Shown piece by piece: positions 51,937-61,353 of a DNA stretch of 64,000 bases. The stretch lies in contig NZ_LAKD02000018.1 in the NCBI RefSeq assembly GCF_000968685.2, positions 1 through 64,000 of the forward strand, given 5' to 3'. The notes under the pieces were generated by a model. It worked only from the letters and a program-made list of their open reading frames with translations. It did not search any database and was not told the origin of the DNA. Positions within the stretch are counted from its first letter, which is position 1; each line of letters opens with the position of its first letter. Position numbers and translations under genes: made by a program. Origin of the DNA: Streptomyces antioxidans (GTDB lineage Bacteria > Actinomycetota > Actinomycetes > Streptomycetales > Streptomycetaceae).

Positions 51937-52967
51937 GGACGACCTCCTTCTGGGTGGGAGCGACCGGCCGGAGACAACGCCGGGGCGGCGGGATCGCGGA
52001 TGACCTCGAGCAGTGCGGTGGTCCAGCGGAAGCCGACGCCGAAACTCACGACGAGGACCCGTTCCCCGGCCCGCAGCGTGCCGGAGCGGAACGTACGGTC
52101 CAGGGCGAGCAGCACATCGGAGGGGCCGGCGTGGCCGATGTGGCGCCCGTAGGTCCAGCTGGTGTCGTCGGCGCGGACGCCGAGCGGTGAGCCGGTGAGC
52201 AGCATGTCGAGCACGACCGAGCCGATCGCGATGGGCACCACATGCGTGATGTCCGCCGGTTTCACGCCGGCCTCGTCCAGGACGGCCTCGACGCAGCGGT
52301 GGGTGGCCCGCCGCAGCACATCGATATGGGGCATGAAGCCGGTCTCCTCGACGGGGGACCGCCGGGCGACACCGGTGTGGCCCTCCCTGGACCGGGTCTG
52401 CGCCTCCAGCCGCGACTCCGTGACATGGGCGGTCGCCACCAGGCGGGCGAAGCCCGTCCCTCGGGTGAGGACGGCGGCGGCCCCGGCGTCACCCGCCACA
52501 TAGCCCAACTCCCGGGAATAGCCCCACCGTTCGTCCGGGAACCGGGCACCGGTGGTGACCAGCGCGGCCTTCGCGTCCGGCCGGGCGGCGAGGTGGTCCG
52601 CCGCGGCGACGAGCGCGGCGGCCCCGCCGTCACTGGCGGCACCGACCTCGATCCCGGCGGTGTCCCCTCCGCCGAGCACCCGCATCAGATAGGCCGAGGG
52701 CGTGTAGTGGTCGCCGTCCTGGAAACCGGCGTGCACGAGGAGGCTCAGGGAGGCACCGGCCACATCCGCGTGGCGCAGCGCCTTGAGACCGGCCCGGGCC
52801 GCCATCTGGGTCGCCGTGTCGTCCTTCGAGACGGCGGCCGAGGTGAATCCGTTGAGCGCCATCATGGAGGGCTGTCCGGCGCCCGGTCCGCTCCGCGGCT
52901 CCTGCTCGGGCCTGATGGGGGGTATCCACGCGCCGGTTCCGGCGATCGTGATGTCCTGCCACAACAC
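51933..52967 (-). CDS. KAS III-like ketoacyl-ACP synthase with altered active site
   Basis: A 344-residue thiolase-fold protein of the KAS III/CerJ-like type. The segment that normally presents the nucleophilic Cys reads EVGAASDGGAAALVAA, so Ser or Ala takes its place. The position of the usual catalytic His reads THVVPIAIGS and the last motif is GRHIGHAGPSDVLLAL, with Asp rather than Asn. It may be a non-condensing acyltransferase, a scaffold or a decarboxylase. GTG 52967 has GGAGGAG upstream. It lies 38 bases after the large synthase stop. Confidence 0.8.
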   Translation of the reverse strand: MLWQDITIAGTGAWIPPIRPEQEPRSGPGAGQPSMMALNGFTSAAVSKDDTATQMAARAGLKALRHADVAGASLSLLVHAGFQDGDHYTPSAYLMRVLGGGDTAGIEVGAASDGGAAALVAAADHLAARPDAKAALVTTGARFPDERWGYSRELGYVAGDAGAAAVLTRGTGFARLVATAHVTESRLEAQTRSREGHTGVARRSPVEETGFMPHIDVLRRATHRCVEAVLDEAGVKPADITHVVPIAIGSVVLDMLLTGSPLGVRADDTSWTYGRHIGHAGPSDVLLALDRTFRSGTLRAGERVLVVSFGVGFRWTTALLEVIRDPAAPALSPAGRSHPEGGRP

Positions 52968-53005
52968 TGCTGTCTCCTCCGCTGTCACGAAAGGGGCGAC
53001 CGCCG

Positions 53006-56000
53006 TCACGAGAGGGGCGACTGGGGAACGCGGGCGCGGGGCCGGACCAGCTCTCCGCTGTGGTCCAGGGCGTGTGCGGTGACCCCGGTGATACGGGCCA
53101 GCACCCGGCCCCGGCCCGTCACCGCGGTCAGGTCCCCGGTGTCGAAGTCGCAGTGCAGCCGGATCGTCGGGTGCTCCGCGCCGAGCTGGCAGTCGTTGCC
53201 CGGCCCGCTCAGCTCGACCCGGTCGAGCCCGGCCATCGGGCCGACCAGTGGCGGGTGGTCACCGCGCGGGGGCAGCAGCAACAGGTGCACCATCGCGTCC
53301 AGCAGGATCGCCGGTACGGTCATCCCCGCCAGGGCCGGGGCCCAGACGGTGTGGTCCAGGCCGAACCGGGCGCTGTTCCCGTCCGGCCCGCGGGCGTAGT
53401 CGCTGGTCCCGGCGAACGGGCCGGTGAGCGAGATCGGCGGGTCGGGGGAGTACACCGGCATCGCGAAGTCGGGTTCGGGGTCGTGGGACGCGAAGTCGGG
53501 CGGTCCGGCGAGTACGGGGTAGCGGTCCGCCAGTACGACCGCCGTCTCGCACAGCAGGTCGTTGAAGCGCAGCACCTTGCCGTTCTTGCCGATCCGGTGC
53601 GCCGTCATCCGGACGGCCACCTCGGCGCCGTCGCGCCTCCGGCTGGTGACCCGGGCCTCCACCGCCACGGTGCGCGGCGGCCCGGCGAGCCTGACCGTGA
53701 TCGACGTACGGCAGACCAGACCGCGGAACCCGGTGACCGCGAGGTCCGGGCAGAGGGCCGTGGCCGCGGCGGCCGCGGCTTCGAGGGTGAACGTACCGGC
53801 CAGCGTGTACTCGCCGTTGACGCGGTGGTGACGCATCCACCGCCCGTCCCGCTCGGCCAGGGTGCCGGGATCCCAGGTCTTGGTGAAGACGGCCCAGTCC
53901 TTGCCGCGGTGCAGAACACCGTCGAGCAGCGGACTGGTCAGCGACGGATCCGGCGGGGCGGGCGGCGGCGCGTCCGGGGCGGGGATCCGCGGCTCGCCGG
54001 AGGAGCCATGGGCGCTGACCCCGCCCGGACCGTGGGTGCCGATGCCCCCCGGACCGTGGGTGCTGATGCCGCGCCGGGCCAGCAGGACGCGTTCGTCATC
54101 GCGGATGAAGAACGCCACCCCGCTGGACGGCGGCCGGGCCACGGCGGAGAGGAACTGCGCGCATCCCTGCTCGGTGCTGATGTAGGCGTCCATCTGGTTG
54201 CGTTTGAGGGTTTCCCGCATGGTGGCGCTGCTGGCGACGCCGACCTCCCGCCAGCCGCTCCAGAGGATCGCCAACTCCCGGTGACCCACCGGTCCGTGGC
54301 GCTGGGCCCAGGCGCTGGCGTAGGCGAGGTATTCGTTGACGGCGCAGTAGTCGATGTCACCGGGCGCGGGGGCGAGCGTCGCCAGGGTGCTGAAGTTGCA
54401 CCAGATCCGGGGCGGACGTCCGGCCAGGGCCCGTTTGAGGTTGCGGTAACCGGTCGCCTTGGTGGCGCGGACCGCCCGGAAGTCGGCCAGGGTCTTGGCG
54501 TGCAGCGCACGCGACCGCAGGTCGAGGACGGTGTTGATGAGCAGGTCGATCCGTCCGTGGCGGTCGATCACCTCGTCGAGTACGGCGGTGGTGGCTTCGG
54601 CGTCGAGGACATCGCACACACGGTGGTGGACACGGTCCCGGCCGCACAGCTCCGTCAGCCGCCGCACCGTACGGCGCACCTCCAGGCGCGCCTGGGCCTT
54701 CTCGTAGGCGGCGCGCAGCTCACCCACCGACGCGCCGGGGCGCCGGCGGTGTTCCTCGGCGATGAACTCGGCCTGCGGCGGCAGCGCGTCATCGGTCTCC
54801 GGCCCGTCCGGCAGGGGGGTGCGGCCGATGACGTACACCTGTGGCCGGTCGGCGGTGCGGGCGATCGCGTGGAGGAGTTCGGGGGTGATGCCACGGGCGC
54901 CGCCGAAGGCGACCACGACCGCGCCGGGCGGCAGCGGGGCGGCGCCCGCCGGGGGCGGCGGAGCGTGGTCGTCGGCGACGGCCAGGGTGAACCAGTCGCC
55001 CCCGCGGCAGGCCAGCGTGTGGGTCGGCACCTGGGCCGTGCCCGCCCGCGCCAGCTGGTCCAGGGCGGTCGCGACGTCCGGCGCGTCGTTGAGCAGGGTC
55101 ACTCCGCCGCACTGCGGGACCTCGGCCCGGACGGAGCGGACGAGACCGGTGAACAGCCCGCTCAGCGGGGGCGGCAGCTCGTCCGGCACGGCGCCGAGCA
55201 GAAGCGCGCCGAGCGAGCCGCCGGTGCGCAGCGCGGGCAGCGCCGCCTGGAGGGTGGTGAACGTGAGGTCCTGAAGGTCCTCCATCCGGGCGGCCCCGGC
55301 GTCGTCGCTCTCGTCCCCCTGGACCGGCAGCCGGGACAGGACCCGGATGTGGCGCGGGATGAACGGCAGGTCGGCCAGGGCGCCGGGGGCCTCCTCCGGC
55401 GGGACGTGGGCGGCGGCTCCGAGGCCCGGACGCGGCGACCAGACGGCGATGTCCGTGCCGGTGGCGGCCACGGCGAGATCCGGGGCGTCGGTGATGACGA
55501 TGGTGCCCGGCGGGATCGGTGGCGTGGCCCCCGAGCCGTCCTGCGGCGGGGGTGGGGTTGCCGGGATGAGTTGGAGGGTCTGGCGGCGGCCGGTGAAGTG
55601 CTCGGCCTGTTCCGGCCTGGCCAGGTCGGGTGCGGTACGCCCCGGCTCGGTGTGTGCGGGCCGGCCGGGGCCGCTGTGCGCGGCCCGGTCCGGTCCGGCG
55701 GGTGCGGCCCGGTCCGGTTCCTGCTGGGCCGGGCCGTCGGTGTGCGGGTCGTCCGCCCGGGTGAACCGGATCAGTGGTGATCCGGTGGCGGCGGGCGTCA
55801 CGACGGTGTCCGCCCCGGTGGAGACGGCCTTGACGACCGCCAGCAGGGCGTCCAGCGACAGATAGGTGTGTCCGGCGTCGGCCAGTACGGGCAGGGCGTG
55901 CCCGGGCGTGGCCGCGGCCCGGGGACCGGCGGCGTCGACCGCGGTGGCGAGCGACCCGAGGACGGGCAGGTCGTGCTCCAGCGCGGTGGAGAGCCGGGTG

Positions 56001-59000
56001 ACCGCCACCACCGCGGCGCCCTCCGCGATGGACCGGCCCTCCGGCACCAGACCGTCGAGGTGGCGGTCCCAGCCGCTGATCGGCCGCTGGCACACCGCGC
56101 CGACGAGGGCGAGGTCGCAGGCGCGGTGCCGGAGTTGGCGCAGGGCCAGGTCCAGGGCGGTGTGCGCGGAGTCCCGGTGGGCGTACACACTGGTGCCCAG
56201 GCCCCGGAAGTCGTAGTAGTTGGCGGCCCGGCCCGACAGGATGCAGGAGACCGCCCCGGTGAAGTCGTCCTCGTTCAGATCGCCCGGGATCACCCCCTTG
56301 GCCTCCGCCATCCCCTTCGCGAGGTATTCCTTGAGCGCCTGTGCCCGCACCGGGTCGGGCAGGATGTCGAACGCGGTGGCACACTCGCCCGCGTGCACCC
56401 GCAGCGCGGCCCGGGTGTTGTGCGTCGTCGGCAGCGTCGCCCCCACGATCACCGCCGTGGTGGGCCGCAGGCTGACGCCCGGCTCGCCGAGCCGGTCCAG
56501 CAGCGGGCCGATGGCCTGGAGCATCATCAGGTGGGCGGGGTCCATATGCCGCATCGTCAGCGGCGGGATGCGCACCTCACGCGGGGACGGCAGCGGGTAC
56601 GGCATGCCGAAACCGGCCTCCGGGAGCGGGCCGTCGCCCCTCAGCCAGGCGGGCACCTGGGCGGCGTCCAGGCCGGGCAGATGGGTGTTCCAGCCCACGA
56701 CGACCAGTGGCTCCGTGTCCGTGGGAGCCTCACCGCCCCGCCGCTGCGCGGGCGCGGCCGGCGGCACGCGGTCGGCCAGGACCACATGCGCGTCCGCTCC
56801 TCCGAGGCCGAACGACGAGACCCCGACCACGCGCGGCCGTGCGTCGTCCGTCGGCCAGGGCGCGTCCGTGACCGGTACGGTCAGCCGGGCGCCGTCCTCC
56901 AGCAGCGGGTGCGGATCGGTGACCACGGGCTGGCCGGGGACCGCCCCGCGGTCGAGCGCGACCAGGGCGTGCGCGACCGAGACCAGGCCCGCCAGCACCC
57001 CGGTGTGCCCGAAGACCTGCTTGTTCGACGTCAGCAGGCACGCCCGCTTCCGCGGCCCCAACCGGGAGAGCAGCGAGCGCAGTTCGATCTCGTCGCCCAC
57101 CGGTGTGCCGGTGCCGTGTGCCACCACCCAGTCCACGTCGTCGGCCTCGACGCCCGCGTCGGCCCAGGCCCGGGCGATCGCCAGCTCCTGCCCGCGCGTG
57201 GCCGGGGCGTGGATGCCCTTGCCCCGGCCGTCGGCGGCGAGACCGGTGCCCCGGATGACACCGAGCACCCGGTCGCCGTCCGCCACGGCCCGCGCGTACG
57301 GCTTCAGGGCGAGCACGATGGAGCCCTCACCGATGAGGGTTCCGTCGGCCGCCCTGTCGAAGGGGCGCACCTTGCCGCTCATCGAGATGCCCTGGGCCCG
57401 GCAGAACAGGGTGAACCCGATCGGCTCGATCACCGAGGTGCCACCGGCCAGCGCCACATCGCAGGACCCCTCGCGCAGCGCCTTGACCGCCGCGTCCAGA
57501 GCGAACAGCCCGCTGGCGCAGGCGGCGTCGAGGGTCAGGTGCTGCGCGTCGTCGGGGATCAGTCCGCGCAGCGCGGCGCGGGAGACGGACGCGGGCAGAT
57601 ACGCCTTCGGGTCCCCGCCGTCGCCACCGTAGTGCGCGCTGATCGCGTGGTCGGCCAGCTCGGCGAGCCAGTCACCGTCCTGGTCGGCGGGGATCGCCTC
57701 GCGCACCATCCGCCGGTACTCGTCCCCGAGCACGACACCCTGCGGGCCGAGTCCCGTCTGGTCGTGGATACCGGTGGTCGCGGCGAGCCACCGGTCCGCC
57801 GGGCGCCGGCGCACTCCGGCCAGGGCCTGGACGGCGCAGTGGCGCAGCCAGCGCGTGGTACGCGGCCACCCGGGGTGGCCGGCGTTCCCGTCCGGTTCGG
57901 CGATCGAGGCGGGGTCGGGGACGAAACCGTGGACATACGCGGCCTCGCGGACGTAGAAGGCGTCGGTGTCCTCCCGGGTGGGCGCCCAGAAGTGGGTCAG
58001 GTCGAAGGCGGACGGCTCGCTGGAGAGCAGGACGCCCTCCCGTAACCGGTCCCAGAACTCCGCGGTGTTGTTCGCACCGGGCAGGGCCAGCCCGAGGCCG
58101 ACGACTGCGACGGCTCCGGGGTCGGTCTCGGGCGCTTGGCCGGAGGCTGCGGTGGCCACCGGTGCCGGTGCCGGAGCGGGTGCCGGTGCCGGTGTCGATG
58201 CGGGCGCCGGGCGGGCGGCCGCCAGTGGTTCGGGGGCGGCCGGGCCCGCCTCGGTCGGCGTCGTCGTCACCGCCGCCGCGGGCACCGGCTGGCGCCTCGC
58301 GGGCCTGCTCACCTGGTCCGCCAGCCTGCTGTGCAGCCGCAGGCCCTGCATCCCGCCGATGCTGATGCCGCCGTCGGCGACGATGGTCTGCCCGGTGATG
58401 AACGCGGCGTCCTCGTGCAGGAGGTGGACGATCAACTTGGCCGCCTCGGGCGTCGAGACGGTACGGCTCAGCAACTCGCTGGCCTCGGCCGGGCCACCGG
58501 GCGTCGCCGCCGGGGCGTCGAGGTTGACGACGATCTCGCTGGCGACGGAGCCCAGCAGCACGGTGTTGACCCGGACGCCCTGGCCGACCAGCTCCAGCGC
58601 CAGATAGCGGACCAGCGACTCCAGGGCCGCCTTGGTGACGCCGCCGGGGCCGTACCCCGGAACCGGCTGGTGCGCCCCGACGCTGGAGAGACAGAGGATG
58701 GTCGCGCCGTCTCTCCCCGCCATCAGCTCGGCCGCGCGGCGCGAACAGTGGTACGCCGCCATCACATTGGTGGACCACGCCCGCTGCCAGTACGTGTCAT
58801 CGATGTCGAACAGCGGCAGGAAGGCCCCGCCCGCGGCGTTGTTGATCAGAATGTCCAGGCCACCGTGCCGCTCCTGGATCAGGTCGAACATCCGGTCGAT
58901 CTCGCTGGTCTTGGCCACTGAGGCGCGGATGAACTCGCAGCTGTGACCGGCCCGTTCCAGCTCCGTCCGCAGCCGCTCGGCCTGCTCGACCGAGTGGAAG

Positions 59001-59122
59001 TAGTTGACGATCACATGGGCCCCGCTCGCCGCCAAGCGGCGGACGATATCCGCGCCGAGGCTCTTCGCGGCCCCCGTCACCAGGGCGATCCGACCCCGCA
59101 GACTCTCCGTGGAGGTCGTCAT
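53006..59122 (-). CDS. multidomain iterative synthase: FabL-like ER - KS - CLF - KR - DH
   Basis: A 2,038-residue protein. Residues 1-270: an SDR of the FabL enoyl-ACP reductase type (TGAAKSLGADIV; YGPGGVTK gives the Tyr-x6-Lys pair). About 280-335: Ala/Pro linker. 337-780: ketosynthase with Cys in LDAACASGLFALD (near 534), AHGTGTPVGD and NKQVFGHTG. 800-1120: a second KS-like domain without Cys (SVYAHRDSAH at the site), i.e. a chain-length-factor-like domain. About 1200-1690: ketoreductase, structural part then FGGARGITPELL and the YCAVNEYLAY Tyr. 1730-2038: dehydratase hot-dog pair, HHRVNGEYTLAG and LLDAMVHL. No AT or ACP is present; both are supplied by the upstream gene. The order resembles PUFA/secondary-lipid synthases. 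Codon 360 (58043-58045) is TTA. The ATG overlaps the AT-ACP stop by one base. Confidence 0.88.
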   Translation of the reverse strand: MTTSTESLRGRIALVTGAAKSLGADIVRRLAASGAHVIVNYFHSVEQAERLRTELERAGHSCEFIRASVAKTSEIDRMFDLIQERHGGLDILINNAAGGAFLPLFDIDDTYWQRAWSTNVMAAYHCSRRAAELMAGRDGATILCLSSVGAHQPVPGYGPGGVTKAALESLVRYLALELVGQGVRVNTVLLGSVASEIVVNLDAPAATPGGPAEASELLSRTVSTPEAAKLIVHLLHEDAAFITGQTIVADGGISIGGMQGLRLHSRLADQVSRPARRQPVPAAAVTTTPTEAGPAAPEPLAAARPAPASTPAPAPAPAPAPVATAASGQAPETDPGAVAVVGLGLALPGANNTAEFWDRLREGVLLSSEPSAFDLTHFWAPTREDTDAFYVREAAYVHGFVPDPASIAEPDGNAGHPGWPRTTRWLRHCAVQALAGVRRRPADRWLAATTGIHDQTGLGPQGVVLGDEYRRMVREAIPADQDGDWLAELADHAISAHYGGDGGDPKAYLPASVSRAALRGLIPDDAQHLTLDAACASGLFALDAAVKALREGSCDVALAGGTSVIEPIGFTLFCRAQGISMSGKVRPFDRAADGTLIGEGSIVLALKPYARAVADGDRVLGVIRGTGLAADGRGKGIHAPATRGQELAIARAWADAGVEADDVDWVVAHGTGTPVGDEIELRSLLSRLGPRKRACLLTSNKQVFGHTGVLAGLVSVAHALVALDRGAVPGQPVVTDPHPLLEDGARLTVPVTDAPWPTDDARPRVVGVSSFGLGGADAHVVLADRVPPAAPAQRRGGEAPTDTEPLVVVGWNTHLPGLDAAQVPAWLRGDGPLPEAGFGMPYPLPSPREVRIPPLTMRHMDPAHLMMLQAIGPLLDRLGEPGVSLRPTTAVIVGATLPTTHNTRAALRVHAGECATAFDILPDPVRAQALKEYLAKGMAEAKGVIPGDLNEDDFTGAVSCILSGRAANYYDFRGLGTSVYAHRDSAHTALDLALRQLRHRACDLALVGAVCQRPISGWDRHLDGLVPEGRSIAEGAAVVAVTRLSTALEHDLPVLGSLATAVDAAGPRAAATPGHALPVLADAGHTYLSLDALLAVVKAVSTGADTVVTPAATGSPLIRFTRADDPHTDGPAQQEPDRAAPAGPDRAAHSGPGRPAHTEPGRTAPDLARPEQAEHFTGRRQTLQLIPATPPPPQDGSGATPPIPPGTIVITDAPDLAVAATGTDIAVWSPRPGLGAAAHVPPEEAPGALADLPFIPRHIRVLSRLPVQGDESDDAGAARMEDLQDLTFTTLQAALPALRTGGSLGALLLGAVPDELPPPLSGLFTGLVRSVRAEVPQCGGVTLLNDAPDVATALDQLARAGTAQVPTHTLACRGGDWFTLAVADDHAPPPPAGAAPLPPGAVVVAFGGARGITPELLHAIARTADRPQVYVIGRTPLPDGPETDDALPPQAEFIAEEHRRRPGASVGELRAAYEKAQARLEVRRTVRRLTELCGRDRVHHRVCDVLDAEATTAVLDEVIDRHGRIDLLINTVLDLRSRALHAKTLADFRAVRATKATGYRNLKRALAGRPPRIWCNFSTLATLAPAPGDIDYCAVNEYLAYASAWAQRHGPVGHRELAILWSGWREVGVASSATMRETLKRNQMDAYISTEQGCAQFLSAVARPPSSGVAFFIRDDERVLLARRGISTHGPGGIGTHGPGGVSAHGSSGEPRIPAPDAPPPAPPDPSLTSPLLDGVLHRGKDWAVFTKTWDPGTLAERDGRWMRHHRVNGEYTLAGTFTLEAAAAAATALCPDLAVTGFRGLVCRTSITVRLAGPPRTVAVEARVTSRRRDGAEVAVRMTAHRIGKNGKVLRFNDLLCETAVVLADRYPVLAGPPDFASHDPEPDFAMPVYSPDPPISLTGPFAGTSDYARGPDGNSARFGLDHTVWAPALAGMTVPAILLDAMVHLLLLPPRGDHPPLVGPMAGLDRVELSGPGNDCQLGAEHPTIRLHCDFDTGDLTAVTGRGRVLARITGVTAHALDHSGELVRPRARVPQSPLS

Positions 59123-60702
59123 CACCCGGCGGCCCCCGCCCGGGCGCCCACGACGGCCTCCGCGATCCGGCGCAGCGTGCCGACGGTCAGCAGCGAGGAA
59201 TTGGCCCGCAGACCGGGCAGGCCGTACCGGTCGGACACCATCCCGAGCAGGGCGACCTGCTTGAGCGATTCCACACCCAGCTCGGCCTCCAGCCCGTCGT
59301 CCTCGCCGAGCAGATCGGGCGGATAGCCCAGGAAGTCGCCGTAGAGCGTGCGCAATTCGGCCAGCACCGTGTCGTAGTCCGCCCCGGCAGACGACGGTGC
59401 GGCGGGGTCGGCCGAAGCAGGGGCCGGGGCGGCCGAGACGGGGGCGACGGCGGCCGGGGCGACCGCGACCGACGCGGCCGGGGGAGCCGGGGCGGCGACA
59501 GCCACCGGAACCGCGGGAGCCGGAGACGGGACGGGAGCCACGGAGGGCGACGCAACGGGCGCCACGTAGGACACAGGGACCACGGGCGCCGCGGACACGA
59601 CGGACGCGGCGGCCCGGACCGGCGGATCGGCGGTGACGGGGAGCGCCGCGGCCGGTCCGCTCGGCTGCGGCCCACTCACCGGTACGACGGGACCGTGCCC
59701 ATTGCTCGACGCCGCCGCCAGGCGCGGCTGGAACGGGCCACCGCCGGGGGACTCCGCGACCAGCGCCCGGACGGCCCCGACCGGATCGCTCTCGCTCAGT
59801 GGTACGACACACCGCACCCCGGGGATGGACGCCTCGACGAACTTGGTGACGACGGGCCACTCCCCGCACTCGATGAAGGCGTCGGCACCGGCCGCGTGCA
59901 GCTCACGGATGGTGTGGAGCATCCGGACCCGGGAGGTGAGCGCGCCCGCGACCAGGTCGACCGGATCGTCATCGCCGACATCCCGGCCCAGCCAGGGGGA
60001 GCACACCCGCCAGCGCCCGGCGCCGTACGGAACGCGTGGCGCGGATGCCCGCAGGTCCCGCGCGGCCTGCGCCATCGCCGGAGTGTGGGTCGGATGCGGC
60101 ACGTCGAGCCGGAGACTCGGCCAGCCGAGCGCGTCGGCCACCCGCTCCACATGCTCGATCAACGCTTCGGGGCCGCTGATGACGCTCTGCCGGGGGGCGT
60201 TCTCGCAGGCCAGTACCAGATGGGGATGGTTGATCAGCTCGGCCAGCGACGCCGCCCGGCGGCCGTCCACTCCGACCGCGAGCATCTTTCCGCCCCAGCT
60301 CTGCCGGGTCAGCACCTGGGACCGGGCCACGGCCAGCCGCGCGGCGTCCTCCACGGACAGGTGCCCGGCGGCGGCCAGCGCCCACAGCTCGCCGATGCTC
60401 TGCCCGACGATCGCGAGGGGCTTGGCGCCCTCGGCGATCAGCATGTCGTGCGTCGCGATGCTGACCGCGAAGATCTCCAGATATTGCACTTCGGGGCCGC
60501 GCCGGTCGCTCGTCCCGTTCTGCTCGATAAGCCGCGCACTGATGTTGGGCAGCCCCATTTCCTGGGCCGCCTTGTCGATGCGGGACAGTGATTCCCGTAC
60601 GGTCTCGTAACGGTGGTGTAAGTCGCACAGGATGCCTCCGCGCGGGGCGGCAACCGTTCCCGGCATGACAAAGACAGAATCCACCACGTGTATCACCCTC
60701 AT
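59122..60702 (-). CDS. acyltransferase-ACP didomain protein of the synthase
   Basis: A 526-residue protein. Residues about 10-320 are a malonyl-type acyltransferase: opening VFVMPGT, nucleophile GQSIGELWALAAAG (normally GHSxGE), and PHPTHTPAM in the specificity/His region. Residues 340-440 are an Ala/Pro/Val linker. Residues 445-526 are an acyl carrier protein with the phosphopantetheine Ser near 477 in LGVESLKQVALLG. It loads and carries the chain for the ER-KS-CLF-KR-DH protein that follows. Codon 28 is TTA (60619-60621). ATG 60702 begins the conserved frame; its ribosome site is weak (GGGAG adjoining), and GTG codons at residues 3, 6 and 7 are possible starts. Confidence 0.87.
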   Translation of the reverse strand: MRVIHVVDSVFVMPGTVAAPRGGILCDLHHRYETVRESLSRIDKAAQEMGLPNISARLIEQNGTSDRRGPEVQYLEIFAVSIATHDMLIAEGAKPLAIVGQSIGELWALAAAGHLSVEDAARLAVARSQVLTRQSWGGKMLAVGVDGRRAASLAELINHPHLVLACENAPRQSVISGPEALIEHVERVADALGWPSLRLDVPHPTHTPAMAQAARDLRASAPRVPYGAGRWRVCSPWLGRDVGDDDPVDLVAGALTSRVRMLHTIRELHAAGADAFIECGEWPVVTKFVEASIPGVRCVVPLSESDPVGAVRALVAESPGGGPFQPRLAAASSNGHGPVVPVSGPQPSGPAAALPVTADPPVRAAASVVSAAPVVPVSYVAPVASPSVAPVPSPAPAVPVAVAAPAPPAASVAVAPAAVAPVSAAPAPASADPAAPSSAGADYDTVLAELRTLYGDFLGYPPDLLGEDDGLEAELGVESLKQVALLGMVSDRYGLPGLRANSSLLTVGTLRRIAEAVVGARAGAAG

Positions 60703-61353
60703 CTCCCGTCCCGACTGCCGGCGATGTCGCAGTGGCTTAGCCGGGCCCTGAAACGCCACGACGGCGCGATGAAATCGACGACATACGTCCGCTTGCTGCG
60801 GTATATCGGAGCGGCGAGTCCAGCGAAATTCGACCCTGGCCACCCAAATGTTGGTGGCCATTCCCGCAAATGCGTGACCCTGGAGAGGGCTTTCCCTGCT
60901 GATTCGGGTTCGCTAGTCAAGGTAACTGCGCCGCTTTCAGGGGGTCAACGAACACGGGGCCTCAGTTTCGGCCTAAAGTGATGGAGTTCATGACTAGTGA
61001 ATTACGTGATGTCAGGCGGCCATTGCGGTCTTGTCGCTTGCCGAGACCCCGTGTTAGCCACACCGGGCCGATTGCGCCGCCAATATGTGCAATGTCCGTT
61101 CTCGTTGTAGGTGGCAGGGATGTTTAAACGTGATAGGTCCGGGATTTCGGCCATCTTTCGGTGCATCGAGGTGGCCGAGAGGGGGCCGGGCGCGGGGAGT
61201 GCGGCCGGTGCGGCCAGCGCCCTTATCCGGTTGCCGCTGGCCCGCACTCTGTGGAGGCTGAGGCCGTGAAGGGGCCCCGACCGGGCCCCGGCCGCTCGAG
61301 GACGGTCCGGCCCGCCGCCTCACCCCGGCCCGACACCAGGATGGAGAACTCCC
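60703..61353. promoter_or_regulatory. divergent promoter region of the biosynthetic operon and M24 peptidase
   Basis: This 651-bp stretch carries no convincing gene. Its left half, 60750-61150, is noticeably less GC-rich and should contain the promoter of the minus-strand operon. A perfect 8-bp inverted repeat TGGCCACC-N8-GGTGGCCA lies at 60837-60860, about 135-160 bases before the AT-ACP start, and is a candidate operator. The right half, 61170-61350, is very GC-rich (GGGGCCCC, GACCGGGCCC) and precedes the peptidase. No regulator gene for the operon lies in the window next to it. Confidence 0.5.

Noticed and set aside
53060..59092. Long plus-strand open frames opposite the synthase
   Set aside because: They are Arg/Gly/Val-rich antisense shadows of the multidomain synthase with no recognisable domains.
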